Positions 31,649 through 41,729 of a DNA stretch of 64,000 bases are shown here, one piece after another. Position 1 is the first letter of the stretch, and each line of letters opens with the position of its first letter. The translations under genes and the position numbers were made by a program. Where the stretch lies: positions 67,059,583 through 67,123,582 of the forward strand of contig OY755046.1 of assembly GCA_963576565.1 (NCBI GenBank), written 5' to 3'. The notes under the pieces were generated by a model, which was given only the letters and a program-made list of their open reading frames with translations, made no database searches and was not told where the DNA came from. The DNA is from Aspidapion aeneum (taxonomy: Eukaryota > Arthropoda > Insecta > Coleoptera > Brentidae).

Positions 31649-31732
31649 CTCTGGCCCGTCCAGCGCCCCTCTGATAGGAGGGGTGACTTCAACAACACTT
31701 TCGTTTTCTTTGACGAAGCCATGGTAACCGTT
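31649..31732 (-). other. Duplicated exon A cassette 1 (84 nt)
   Basis: On the minus strand the block from AACGGTTACCATGGC to GGGCCAGAG is followed by the intact donor GTAAGC. It is preceded by TATTTTTTGTCAATCTCGAG, a plausible acceptor with a pyrimidine tract. The frame is open, the length is 28 codons, and both ends are phase 0 relative to exons A and B. Whether it is spliced is unknown. Confidence 0.6.
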
Positions 31733-32021
31733 CTCGAGATTGACAAAAAATATATGGGTTGAGAAATATATTTTCAAATTGCTATGATCCCCAAAATTAG
31801 CCATGAAACTTATTTTATACCCTACAGTCAGTGGCGTAAACAGGGGGCGGCTTATGGGCCTTACCCCCCTCCCCCCTCCCAAAGCCACCAAATATTAACC
31901 CTTTAAAACTTAATTTTTCCAAGAATTAACATTAAAATTTATCGATCCGTGCTCAAGCCCCCCCCCCCCAGTCATTTTTTGAGATCACAACTACTAACTT
32001 CAATAATAATGTAGAGCTTAC

Positions 32022-32105
32022 CTCTGGCCCGTCCAGCGCCCCTCTGATAGGAGGGGTGACTTCAACAACACTTTCGTTTTCTTTGACGAAGCCATGGTAA
32101 CCGTT
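32022..32105 (-). other. Duplicated exon A cassette 2 (84 nt)
   Basis: The same structure as the cassette at 31649-31732, with intact donor GTAAGC and candidate acceptor CTCGAG. It encodes the GFVKENESVVEV variant, where exon A itself has GIVKENESVVEV. Confidence 0.6.
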
Positions 32106-32392
32106 CTCGAGATTGACAAAAAATATATGGGTTGAGAAATATATTTTCAAATTGCTATGATCCCCAAAATTAGCCATGAAACTTATTTTATACCCTACAG
32201 TCAGTGGCGTAAACAGGGGGCGGCTTATGGGCCTTACCCCCCTCCCCCCTCCCAAAGCCACCAAATATTAACCCTTTAAAACTTAATTTTTCCAAGAATT
32301 AATATTAAAATTTATCGATCCGTGCTCAAGCCCCCCCCCCAGTCATTTTTTGAGATCACAACTACTAACTTCAATAATAATGTAGAGCTTAC

Positions 32393-32476
32393 CTCTGGCC
32401 CGTCCAGCGCCCCTCTGATAGGAGGGGTAACTTCAACAACACTTTCGTTTTCTTTGACGAAGCCATGGTAACCGTT
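32393..32476 (-). other. Duplicated exon A cassette 3 (84 nt)
   Basis: The same structure again, nearest to exon A. Its candidate acceptor is CTTGAG instead of CTCGAG, and one synonymous change is visible (GTT for GTC before ACCCCT). Donor and frame are intact. Confidence 0.6.
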
Positions 32477-32737
32477 CTCAAGATTGACAAAAAATATATG
32501 GGTTGAGAAATATATTTTCAAATTGCTATCATCCCCAAAATTAGCCATGAAACTTATTTTATACCCTACAGTCAGTGGCGTAAGCAGGGGGCGGCTCATA
32601 GCCACCAAATATTAACCCTTTAAAACTTAATTTTTCCAAGAATCAACATTAAAATTTATCCATCCGTACTCAAGCCCCCCCCCCCAGTCATTTTTTGAGA
32701 TCACAACTACTAAATTCAATAATAATGTAGAGCTTAC

Positions 32738-32865
32738 CTCTGGCCCGTCCAGCGCCCCTCTGATAGGAGGGGTGACTTCAACAACACTTTCGTTTTCTTT
32801 GACGATGCCATGGTAACCGTTCTCGAGATTAACAATGTCTAGTCGTGGTGCTTCGGAATCCCCAT
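32738..32865 (-). CDS. Cals: Calsyntenin exon A (start of first cadherin repeat)
   Basis: A 128-nt exon on the minus strand with acceptor TTTTCTTGCAG before ATGGGGAT and donor GTAAGCTC. The first two bases complete a codon, then 42 codons follow, ending in phase 0. It reads GDSEAPRLDIVNLENGYHGI, VKENESVVEVTPPIRGALDG, PE. YHGIVKENESVVEVTPP is the first strand region of the N-terminal calsyntenin cadherin repeat. It joins in register with exon B. The preceding exon should encode the signal peptide; it was not found up to 64,000. Only this copy has the full 5' part with a real acceptor. The neighbouring tandem copies carry just the 3' ~97 nt and have Phe for Ile (GFV instead of GIV). A MITE sits 75 bp upstream of the acceptor. 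Confidence 0.82.
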
Positions 32866-32940
32866 CTGCAAGAAAAGAAGAAAAATTTTAAAAAAAATCG
32901 TTAAAAAGATGTTTTTTAGAAACGGGCTTCATCATATAAA

Positions 32941-33030
32941 CATGGGCGCACCCAGGGAACCGAACCGAACCCCCCCCCCCCCCCCAAAGACCTCGGGTCC
33001 CCCTAAGAAATATTCTTGGGTGCGCCACTG
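32941..33030. mobile_element. 90-bp hAT-like MITE next to exon A
   Basis: The ends CATGGGCGCACCCAGG and CTTGGGTGCGCCACTG are inverted copies, flanked by ATATAAA on both sides. The centre is mainly a C15 run. It is the shortest member of the family that includes the 1.29-kb element at 52196-53486. Confidence 0.65.
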
Positions 33031-33034
33031 ATAT

Positions 33035-33372
33035 AAATCAATTGAACCGTAATGGTTACAAAATAAATTAATGAAAAACATATGCGACACCCAATGACGA
33101 GGGCGGGAATCGAACCCAAATCGATTCGCAGGTACAGTCGGGGACTTTTTAAATTGCCGCCCTGGAAAATAAAAAAAATCCTATTTAAAATTCGGAAAAG
33201 TTGTTTGAACCACAATAAAAAAGTTGTAAACCTTACCTATGTCTGTATACATACATATTAAATTATTTATTTTTATTTTTTTAATTGATTAATCTTGACA
33301 GAAAAAAATTTTTACGGCAATTTAAAAAGTCCCCGACTGTACACTACGACACCTACAAAAAGAAAAGTATGC
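33035..33372 (-). repeat. tRNA-derived SINE fragment, split by a MITE
   Basis: On the minus strand the two parts (33372-33342 and 33132-33035) join as GGTGTCGTAGTG, CCTGCGAATCGATTTG, GGTTCGATTCCCGCCC. The last block is a B box of RNA polymerase III promoters, and the first lies at A-box distance but is degenerate. A tRNA gene is excluded, since there is no acceptor stem. No flanking repeats could be fixed. Confidence 0.5.
33135..33339. mobile_element. 205-bp TA-target MITE (CAGTCGGGGACTTTTTAAAT)
   Basis: Ends CAGTCGGGGACTTTTTAAAT and its inverse, flanked by TA (33133-33134 and 33340-33341). It interrupts the SINE fragment. A related 173-bp copy lies at 41821-41993. The TA target and CAGT ends fit Tc1/mariner or pogo MITEs. 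Confidence 0.85.
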
Positions 33373-33583
33373 AAGTATTGATCACAGAGCCCAGGAAATC
33401 GCAAATCACAAATCACAAATTTTATTTTGTTTTAGAGAAAACAGAGACTTAGTACCTACGCTTTTTAAATTTTAATACACGTCGTTTAAGTTAGAATAGG
33501 AAGCAGAGCGCAAAATTTTACCTATAGTAAGGTCAAAAAACAGAAAATTTTAGGGTACCTATTATTATCATTTGCCCTTTTTT

Positions 33584-34060
33584 CCCTTCCTAGCCCGCGT
33601 AGCAATGGCTAGAGAAGGTATTATTTTAGAGATTTTGAGATAACGCCAAAAATATGTTATTTTGATGAATTTTGACCTATCCTAGCAATATCGTCGTGAT
33701 GTCTGTCTGTGTGTATATTATTTCTGTCCGTAACACGATAGCTCCTAAACCTCTGAACCGATTTTCATAAAATGTTCTAGTAAAATAGTGTTTGACACTC
33801 TTACGAGCTGATTAGATTTTGGTCAAAATCCATTATTGCTAATTTTTTTGACAATTCAGAACAAAAAAAAAAGCTAACTTTTTAACGGAGAATCGTATCA
33901 ATACACTATTTTCGGAATATAGTAGACTATATTTTGCTCAATAATTCGTGTTATAACCAAAACCTTCGTAGGAGCTTTAGTTTCCGAGATATTTACAAAA
34001 AACTGTTTTAAAGTGTGATAATAGGCTAGCTAGGAAGGTGTCAGATCCGTCATGGATCCA
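33584..34060 (+). repeat. Hairpin-ended GTCTG repeat family F, copy 1
   Basis: It opens with a hairpin TTCCTAGCC ... GGCTAGAGAAGG, has a GTCTGTCTGTGTG run, then GTAACACGATAGCTCCTAAA and CTGAACCGATTTTCATAAAA. It ends with GGCTAGCTAGGAAGGTGTCA. Other copies: 42074-42320 and, split by a transposon, 51775-53530. Its architecture parallels family A. Confidence 0.65.
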
Positions 34061-34085
34061 TTTATTTCTTTGAGGTAGGTAATAT

Positions 34086-34119
34086 TAGAGTCCCTGTATG
34101 TTGACATACAGGAACTCTA
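34086..34119. other. Short near-perfect hairpin
   Basis: TAGAGTCCCTGTATG and CATACAGGAACTCTA pair around a TTGA loop with one mismatch, within flanking TAATAT. Role unknown; possibly a remnant of a tiny palindromic element. Confidence 0.4.
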
Positions 34120-34129
34120 GGTAATATAA

Positions 34130-34994
34130 ATTGAGAAGAGCCAACATTTATAAATATAAAATTCATTTATTCGCTGCACATTTATACCTTATTATAGAAT
34201 CTACACCCTACGCAGGATATTTTGAGCACAATTAAAATATTAATGATGGTGACGCATAGTGCACAGACAGACAAACACCTACCAATGTCTACAGCTCGCT
34301 ATTTGCATACAACTTTGGATCTTTATTGTTTTTAAAAAGGACTTTGCAGAATTAATGACAGGTCTCTTTGTGTTAAAAGAAGGAATAAAACTGATTGTTT
34401 TATATCCATGTTTTAATAAAAGTTTGATAGTGTAAGACCACCTATAGTATACATCGCCATTAGAGAGATTCGACGCAACGATCCTAAACACACAGGATTG
34501 CCTATTAGCTCGAATCTTTCAGCGGTAGGCGGCGCCTTGCTTACGTCACTAGTGGACCTCTGCTCAACGCGCTTCATTTAATACACATTGCAATCGTGAG
34601 TTTTTCCCGCTTTTTTCGTGCTTATTTGCAAACAAATTTTTTATTCGTGTTAGTAAATATAATTAATAATTTCATTCATTCAAAACAAATGATTTGATAA
34701 ATCAAGAGTTTGCTCTGAGAGCTGAATTTTCCTACCAGACGATATGTTGGAGTTTCTTTTTTAAATAGTTGAAAGTTTTAAAATAAAAGTAGGATTTTTT
34801 CTAAAAGTTTATACAATTTAAATCATTAGATATATATAGTATTGGTTTTGTTGCGGATATAATAAAATACATTTATATTATGTAGTAACCAAAAGGTATT
34901 TATTTGATATTACAGATCTAAAACTAGAAGGCATTTTATCATACAATTTATACAAAATACAAATTAATTACCAGTCTTTTTTAATTTTTCAAAT
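34130..34994. other. No gene recognised
   Basis: It includes a more GC-balanced, non-repetitive stretch at 34490-34620, but no open exon with splice sites in the right phase. The rest is AT-rich. Confidence 0.35.
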
Positions 34995-35705
34995 TACTGT
35001 TATTTTATGCTACCTCAACTAATTAATAGATTTGTTAAAATTGATGTACCAAAGGGACATACGAGGTTTTTTATTGAAGAACATTAGTGATTTTGTGAAA
35101 GAAAATTAATTTCAAAATTAAAAATCAAAAAAAGTATCGACAATTGAGAACTTCATTTTCTTTTAAAAACTTCTTTAGTTGATTACCTTTCTAACGGTAT
35201 GCTACACATTGATAAAAAAAACATTTCTGCTTTAAAATACGGATATTCCGTCAGAAGGGCGAGACTCGTTCGGAATTGGTAAGAAAAACAATTTGATGTT
35301 TATGATCGTTTACCTACTTAAACAAAAGTTAAACTTTTAACAATAATGTATTGTGTTCTTTATTTATAAATTTTGTTCTAAACGATCATAAACATCAAAT
35401 TGTTTTTCTTATCAAGTCCGAATCATTATTGCCCGTCTCACGGAATATCCGTATTTTAAAGCAGAATTGTTTTTTTTAATCAATGTGTAGCATACCGTTA
35501 GAAAGGTAATCAACTAGAGAAGTTTTTAAAAGAAAATAAAGTTCTCAAGTGTCGATACTTTTTTTAATTTTTTTTTTGAAATTGATTTTTTTTTACGAAA
35601 TCACTAATGTTCTTCAATAAAAAACATCGTATGTCCCGTTGGTACATAAATTTTAACAAATCTATTAATCAGTTGAAGTAGCATAAGATTACAGAATTAT
35701 AAAAA
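34995..35705. repeat. Palindromic foldback, ~325-bp arms
   Basis: Arms at about 34995-35318 and 35378-35705 are inverted copies (AACAATTTGATGTTTATGAT near the inner end, TTTATGCTACCTCAACTAA near the outer end) around a ~60-bp loop. It includes GGATATTCCGTNAGA in both arms. No target duplication could be fixed. The type resembles the Mutator-like foldbacks elsewhere, but this is unproven. Confidence 0.7.
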
Positions 35706-36261
35706 AAAATGGTGCTTTTACAGACATTAATAAAAAGCTTACGAAGGTTTAAAGGTGGGCTTTTGGGTAATTTGAGAAAAAAAAATTAAAAAATTCATAT
35801 TTTTTTAGCCGTGACTCTAAGGACCCAAGTTCAAAGGTTGAAAAGGTAGCAAATGACCCCAACAATATCCCACAAAATTTTGACGGTGCATGCGCCGAAC
35901 ACCCTGTATATAGACCTAAATTTACTCGTGTATGGTCTCCATTAGATGCTAAATTCTTCGTAAACGGTACGAAATGGCACACATACACCCACACATACGC
36001 ATGTATACTCAATTTTGATTAGGTAATTAGCAAGGGGTAATTTCGTAACGTTATCAGAAGGGTCGGTTGAACACATACAAAGGGATGTGATTTATTATAC
36101 GCCGTATGTGGTGACGTGTACGGCAAACTTTAGGGACTTGTAGACAAGTTTATACAGTAATACACGAGGCTGTGATGGAGTAATCGAAGTGTAAATAAGG
36201 TCAGATATAGACTGTTAAATATTTGTTCGTTGCTCATATCCATGGATAACATGGTTAAAGT
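35706..36261. other. No gene recognised
   Basis: An ACACCCTGTATATAGACC motif at 35899 resembles a Tc1/mariner-type end without a partner. The minus-strand frame 35749-36012 has no recognisable motif. Confidence 0.35.
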
Positions 36262-36331
36262 TACTTTGTATGTATTTATCTATTTAGCACGCTTCGATCA
36301 ATCCTTGGACAAAGGCCTCCCCAATATCTTT

Positions 36332-36999
36332 ACAAGACGCTAGCGCTACCAAATCCACTTCCAATCCCTGACTTCGCATGCGTAGATCTACCAATATTAT
36401 TTACCTCATGTATTAGAATAGATGTACAGGGTGATTTTCACTTGAATGATTCTAACCACATGAAAATAGAAAGTTTCACAAACCTAACCTAACGAAACCT
36501 AATCAGATCTAACCGAACCGAACCAAAGCAAACTAAACCAATATTTTTTTTCAAAAAAAAATTTTCCTGACTTCCTACCCGGGATCCAAGAGGATGTGAA
36601 TCCGAATCGGACCGTACCGAACCGAACCTATCCAAACCTAACCCTACCCAACTAAACCAAATTAGCAGTACGTGTTGCAGTTTAGTTTGGTTAGGTTTGG
36701 TTCAGTTTAGTTAGGTTCGGTTCGGATTCACATCCTCTAGGATCCCTCTAGGCAAAAAGTCAGGAAAGTTTTTTTTTTGAAAAAAATTATTGGTTCAGTT
36801 TCCTTTGGTTCGGTTCGGTTAGATTTGATTAGGTTTTGTTAGGTTAGGTTTTTGAAACTTTCTATTTTCATGTGGTTAGAATCATTCAAGTGAAAATCAC
36901 CCTGTACATCTATTCTAATACATGAGGTAAATAATATTGGTAGATCTGCGCATGCGAAGTCAGGGATTGAAAGTGGACTTGGTAGCGCTAGCGTCTTGT
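36332..36999. mobile_element. 668-bp palindromic element, 9-bp target duplication
   Basis: A nearly complete palindrome. The left end ACAAGACGCTAGCGCTACCA is mirrored at the right, and the arms (~330 bp) meet around 36660-36672. The flanks are AATATCTTT on both sides (36323-36331, 37000-37008), and without the element the RTE coding frame (…KDIGEAFVQ…) is restored. Inside each arm are a TACAGGGTGATTTTCACTTG motif and CCGAACCGAACC/AACCTAACCTAA arrays. The 9-bp duplication suggests a Mutator-like foldback. An alternative is a Tc1/mariner foldback (CAGGGTG ends, TA) whose flanks were themselves inverted. Confidence 0.75.
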
Positions 37000-37536
37000 A
37001 ATATCTTTCACTCTTCTCTGTCTGTCGCCGTGTTCATCCATCTAGTTCCCGCATGTTTCTTCAAATCGTTCGCCTATTTCATTTGGGTTTTTTCCCTACT
37101 TCTTTTATTTTCCCAAGGTCTCTAGTTTACAATGTATTTGTTTCATCGATCGTCTTTCTGTCTGATATTATGACTTGCAAATTTCCATTTTAATTTTGCT
37201 ACTTCTTCTGTGACATCCCTTATTTTTGGTTTATTTCTTATCCATTCATTGATCTTTGGACTTTTGCTACCTTATCCATGTTCGATTTTGTAAGTGTCCA
37301 GGTCCATGATAAGTACAGTAAGGATACATTGGTTATACACTTTCGTTTTGAAGAACTAAGGATATCTTTTATTTTTTAATATGTAGCTTAATTTACCGAA
37401 TGCTACCCAGGCCAGTCTTACTATTCTCTTGATTTCAGCTGTTTGGTTTTTTTAAAGTTTAATAATTTTCCAGTCCCAGGTATATATATATTCCTCTACA
37501 AGCCTATATTTTAAGCTGCTGTATCCAGTTCTTCCA

Positions 37537-38723
37537 CCTTTTCATGAACAAGAAGAAGAAGAGCAAAGTGCGTTTCGTGCAGGCAGATCTTGTAGTGATA
37601 ATGTTTTTTGTCTTAAACAACTAATTGAGAAAAGGAGGGCCAGAAATATAGAGTCATGTTACCATTGTGGACCTACAAAAAGCATATGATACCGTTCCAG
37701 TAGAAAAATTATGGACAGTGTTAGAGCAGACTAATATCAATCATACATACATAAAAGCGATAAAAGAACTATACAAAGGATCAAAATCTAAAATTAAAAT
37801 TGAAAATCGACTTTCAAAAGAATTCCTGGTAACGAAAGGCTCCAACTCTTTTTAAAATATATATCGCAGTAGCTCTAAAAAACTGGAAACGCAAAGTACA
37901 CGGCATGGAAATACAACTTAACGACCGATTTACCATAAACACTACAGTTTGCTGACGACCAAGTAATTGTAGCTAATGATAAAGAAGACATGGATTATAT
38001 GATGAGAAAGTTAACGGAAGAATACCAAAAGTGGGGGTTAACAGTGAACGTGGACAAGACACAGTACTTATGTATTGGAAACGAATCAAGTGAATTAGAA
38101 CGAGAAAATGGACAAACAATATCTCCATGTAATGAGTATGTATACTTGGGTGTCACATTTGATAAGACGGGAATAGACTGTAAAGAACTGGAAAAAAGAA
38201 TAGTAAAAGCAAAAAAGGTTATTGGTTGTCTTAACAGTATTTTATGGAGCAGAGAGATAAAAAATAATGTAAAATTTAACATATATGAAACAATGGTGAA
38301 AAGCACGCTGTTGTATGGAATAAAGACTTGTCGCGTAACAGAAAAATACAAAGCAAAAATGGAAAGCGTCGAAATGGATGTAATAGGAAGATCAATGAGA
38401 ATATCTAGAACAGATCATTTAAGAAATGAGATCATAAAAGAAAGAATGGGAATCGAGGGAAGCATAACGGATGACATCACTAAAAGGCAACTGATATGGT
38501 ACGGCCATGTACAACGGATGAGCGACGAAAGATTACCAAAGTAGGTCCTAGAACGGCAACCAATATGGCGCAGAAAAAGAGGGCGTCCTAAACTGGAATG
38601 GCAACAGTCAATCCAAAAATCAATGAGTCAAATAAACCTGACGGAAAATGACTGTCAGGATCGAAGGAGGTGGAGAATAGGCGTCGGACAACGTAGAAAA
38701 ACGTTCTAAACGACATAGTAGTA
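37537..38723 (+). pseudogene. LINE with (TAG)n tail, copy 2, nested in RTE
   Basis: Flanked by 14-bp repeats ATCCAGTTCTTCCA (37523-37536, 38724-38737). It begins in QSAFRAGRSCSDNVFC, keeps VEKLWTVLEQTNINHTYIKA, has a deletion removing the RQGCCIS motif, then the 37990 frame with KWGLTVNVDKTQYLCIGNES. TAG at 38542 replaces Gln in the C-terminal RLPKQVLE motif. The tail is CGACATAGTAGTA. It is roughly 95% similar to 28570-30296 by eye. Confidence 0.9.
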
Positions 38724-38918
38724 ATCCAGTTCTTCCAGCATTTTTATCAGTTCTTCTTTCTTATCTGATATTAAGGTGATATCATCAGCATATCTTAGGT
38801 GGTTCAAGTATTGTCCGCTTACTTTAATGCCTATTTGTTGGCTCGTTCTATTTTCATGGTTAATAGGTAGTTAGCTGTACTGAAACCTTTTCTGATGCTT
38901 GGTGCCACTTGGTATATA

Positions 38919-39020
38919 CAGTGTACTCCGGTTATAACGTACCAGGGTTATAACGTACGTCCGCTTATAAAGTACATATTTTCTGGTCCCTTGAGGGTAC
39001 GTTATAACCGGAGTACACTC
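38919..39020. mobile_element. 102-bp Tigger/pogo-like MITE
   Basis: Begins CAGTGTACTCCGGTTATAAC and ends with its inverse (GTTATAACCGGAGTACACTC), flanked by TA. The repeated GTTATAACGTACC motif inside is typical of pogo/Tigger termini. It is one of the smallest members seen here. Confidence 0.8.
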
Positions 39021-39049
39021 TACAACAAATGGTCGATCTTCTTACTCCT

Positions 39050-39614
39050 TTAAAAATACTCTGCCAATATATGGGCCCCTAAGCTCACACTAGGTACTAT
39101 AGTTATAGTGTACGTGTGAGCTAATATAAATAAAAACTAAAATATATTTTATTCAACTCCGGACTAAATTACCTTTTGTTTGATACCACACAAGCCATGT
39201 TTTGACTTAAACTCAAATTTTTGAAATCTACCCCCACCCTTAAAAAAACAAAAACTAAAATGTATTTTGTTAAACTCCGGACTCAATTACCTTTCGTTTG
39301 ATATCACACACGCCATTTTTTCACTTAAACTCTAATTTTTGAAATATACCCCCACCCTTTTTTTTTAAATAAATTAAAATGTATTTTGTTGAACTCCAGA
39401 CTCAATTACCTTTCGTTTGATGTCACACACGCCATATTTTTCCATAAACTCTAATTTTTGAAATCAACCCCCACCCTTTTATTTGGTTTGTGCTCGGTGG
39501 ATTTTGTTCATTTTTAAATGGGACCATCTCTGCCCAAAACCCAGCCTAGGTACCAAATTTCATTAAAATCGGCCAAGCGGTTTTTGAGTTATGCGCGTTG
39601 GTCGTTACAGACAT

Positions 39615-39649
<35 letters not shown>

Positions 39650-39815
39650 TACAGACAGACAGACAGACAGACAGACGGCGCAACAAAAAAGTTTCAAAAT
39701 CATCTGAAACGCAAAGATATATAAAAATTTTTGAAATCGGAGTAACTTTTTTTTTCTCAAAAAAATTAGGATCACCATAGCTCACACTACTATAGTATAG
39801 TATATGTGTGAGCTA
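39050..39815 (-). repeat. Family A repeat, copy 2 (inverted)
   Basis: The same structure as 3938-4668 read on the other strand: GGCAGAGTATTTTT at 39050, hairpin AGCTCACAC, three GGGTGGGGGTA units, box, (GTCT)n of about 14 repeats (39608-39676), and terminal hairpin at about 39778-39815. Confidence 0.75.
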
Positions 39816-39819
39816 AAAA

Positions 39820-40268
39820 ACTGCGTAATGGTATGATTTCATTTAAATCAGACACCAATTTTGATATCATAATCCTCTGATTGAGCAAATACAACTAAAC
39901 CAGAAATTAGGCTTTGTTTAGTAGATTTTGACACGAACCAAAATTAACAATCTAATTCTGCTGCAGATGGGTGCGTATCATTGCCAGCTGCGTATCAATA
40001 CCCTCCTCCTTACCTCGACAGAAATATTGTCTCCTCTTACCTACATTCTTGTTTCTAACACCATTTTCTTTGAAAGCTCGTGAGGATTTAAAAACTATTT
40101 TTAATGCCAATAAATTACATGTAAGTAAATAAAATATGCTTCCTTTGAGACTTCAGAAACACACCTTTTGTATTTATTTACTAGTGCTATTACTACTGTT
40201 TAGGGTTACCAGATATACTATTATAGAGTATTATACTCTCTTGACCCTTGGAAAACCTACTACTATTT
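39820..40268. other. No feature recognised
   Basis: Sequence between two family A copies in opposite orientation. No gene or repeat boundary was seen. Confidence 0.35.
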
Positions 40269-40269
40269 T

Positions 40270-40978
40270 TAGCTCACACTACCACTATACTATAGTAGTG
40301 TGAGCTATAGTGATCTTAATTTTTTCGAGAAAAAAAAAGTGGCTCCGATTTCAAAATTTTTTATATATCTTTGCGTTTCAGATGATTTTGAAACTTTTTT
40401 GTTGCGCCGTCTGTCTGTCTGTCTGTTTGTCTGTAACGACCAACGCGCATAACTCAAAAACTGCTTGCCCGATTTTAATGAAATTTGGTACCTACGCTGG
40501 GTATTGGGTCGAGATGGTCCCATTTAAAAATCAACAAAATCCACCAAACACAAGCCAAATAAAAGGGTGGGGGTATATTTCAAAAATTAGAGTTTATGTA
40601 AAAATATGGCGTGTGTGATATCAAACGAAAGGTAATTGCGTCTGGAGTTAAATAAAATACATTTTACTTTTAAAAAAGGGTGGGGGTAAATTTAAAAAAT
40701 TAGTGTTTATGTGGAAATATGGCGTGTGTGATATCAAACGAAAGGTAATTGAGTCTGGAGTTAAACAAAATACATTTTAGTTTAAAAAAAAGGTGGGGGT
40801 AGATTTGAAAAATTAAAGTTTAAGTCAAAACATGGCTTGTGTGGTATCAAACGAAAGGTATTTGAGTCTGGGGTTCAATAAAGTATTTTTCCGTTTTTAG
40901 TTATATTAGCTCACACGTACACTATAACTATAGTACCTAGTGTGAGCTTAGGTGCCCATAGATTGGCAGAGTATTTTC
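40270..40978 (+). repeat. Family A repeat, copy 3
   Basis: Forward copy with terminal hairpins at 40270-40306 and about 40908-40946, a short (GTCT)n run at 40409-40434 and three ~115-bp units. Copies 2 and 3 form an inverted pair around 39820-40268. Confidence 0.75.
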
Positions 40979-41005
40979 TCAAAGTTTCGACTATATACTG
41001 TTTTG

Positions 41006-41597
41006 CACAGTGCATAGAATAGAACGGTGTTCGGAACACGTCACTGGTGGTCCAGCTGATTTTTGTAAACAAAAGTTTGATATGATATGAACAACTAATA
41101 TTTTTTTAATTTTTTGAAATATAAGGCAATTTCCTACTGTTTTCTAGTATATTCTTATAAAATAATATTTTTGAGACATACCAGTCGTTATTTTTTTTAG
41201 CCCGCTTTATTTTTCTTTACACAAAAATTAAAATACGAAGAAAATAATGTGTTCGTTTCAGCTTCAAAAGTGGTTCGTTAACCTACACCATTGTTTACTT
41301 CGCAAGTCCTCGGTTTACCTTTGATACTAAACGAACACATTCAGTTTGAGTTGTATTTTTCGTTTTGTGTAAAAAAAAATAAAGCGGGCTAAAAAAAATA
41401 CCGACAATACGTCTAGAAAATTATATTTTATAAGAACGCACTAAAAAACAGTAGGAAAATTGCCTTAGTTTTCAAAAAATTCAAAAAATATTAGTTGTTC
41501 ATATCGTATCTAACTTTTGTTTACAAAAATCAGCTGAACCACCAATGAAGTGAAAAATTCGAAATATAAGATCCGAATCCGAATTCTAGGCACCGTG
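41006..41597. mobile_element. Mutator-like foldback MITE, copy 1
   Basis: A 592-bp palindromic element with ends CACAGTGCATAGAATAGAAC and CACCGTG (inverse orientation). It is flanked by ACTGTTTTG and AATGTTTTG, a 9-bp duplication with one mismatch. Arms of ~250 bp include AGCCCGCTTTATTTTTCTTT and CAGCTGATTTTTGTAAAC. A second copy with a perfect empty site is at 59316-59902. Confidence 0.8.
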
Positions 41598-41729
41598 AAT
41601 GTTTTGGAATATAAATTAGTGTTCAAAAATACAATAAAGTACAAATGCAGCCAATTCTGTCAATTTTATTATAATATTTAGCCGTCTATAACTTGAGTCA
41701 AAAAAGACCTTAAAATAACTTTCAATTTT

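Larger units (their letters stand above)
31383..32737. repeat. ~373-bp tandem repeat carrying copies of calsyntenin exon A
   Basis: Nearly identical units begin GGGTTGAGAAATATATTTTC near 31383, 31758, 32130 and 32502. Each contains ACCCTACAGTCAGTGGCGTA, GGGGGCGG, a C10-13 run and, except at the far left, the 3' part of exon A with its splice donor. Exon-end positions at 31649, 32022, 32393 and 32738 give spacings of 373, 371 and 345 bp; the last is short because of a ~25-bp deletion near 32597. The high identity indicates a recent local expansion. Confidence 0.9.
36262..38880 (-). pseudogene. RTE-like LINE, doubly interrupted
   Basis: A minus-strand RTE-type reverse transcriptase remnant, related to 18259-19342. 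From the 5' side: 38866-38724 encodes SGQYLNHLRYADDITLISDK with the catalytic YADD and KEELIKMLEELD. After the nested LINE (37537-38723) the frame continues at 37536 with an internally deleted region, then EEYIYLG, and TWTLTKSN in the thumb/C-terminal part. After the nested palindrome (36332-36999) it ends with GEAFVQGLIEAC and TAA near 36286. The tail beyond is AT-rich (ATAGATAAATACATAC). Many stops and frameshifts show it is the oldest layer of this nest. Confidence 0.8.

Noticed and set aside
33050..33135. tRNA gene (GGTTCGATTCCC on the minus strand)
   Set aside because: Only a B box is well conserved; no cloverleaf stems can be formed. Treated as a SINE.
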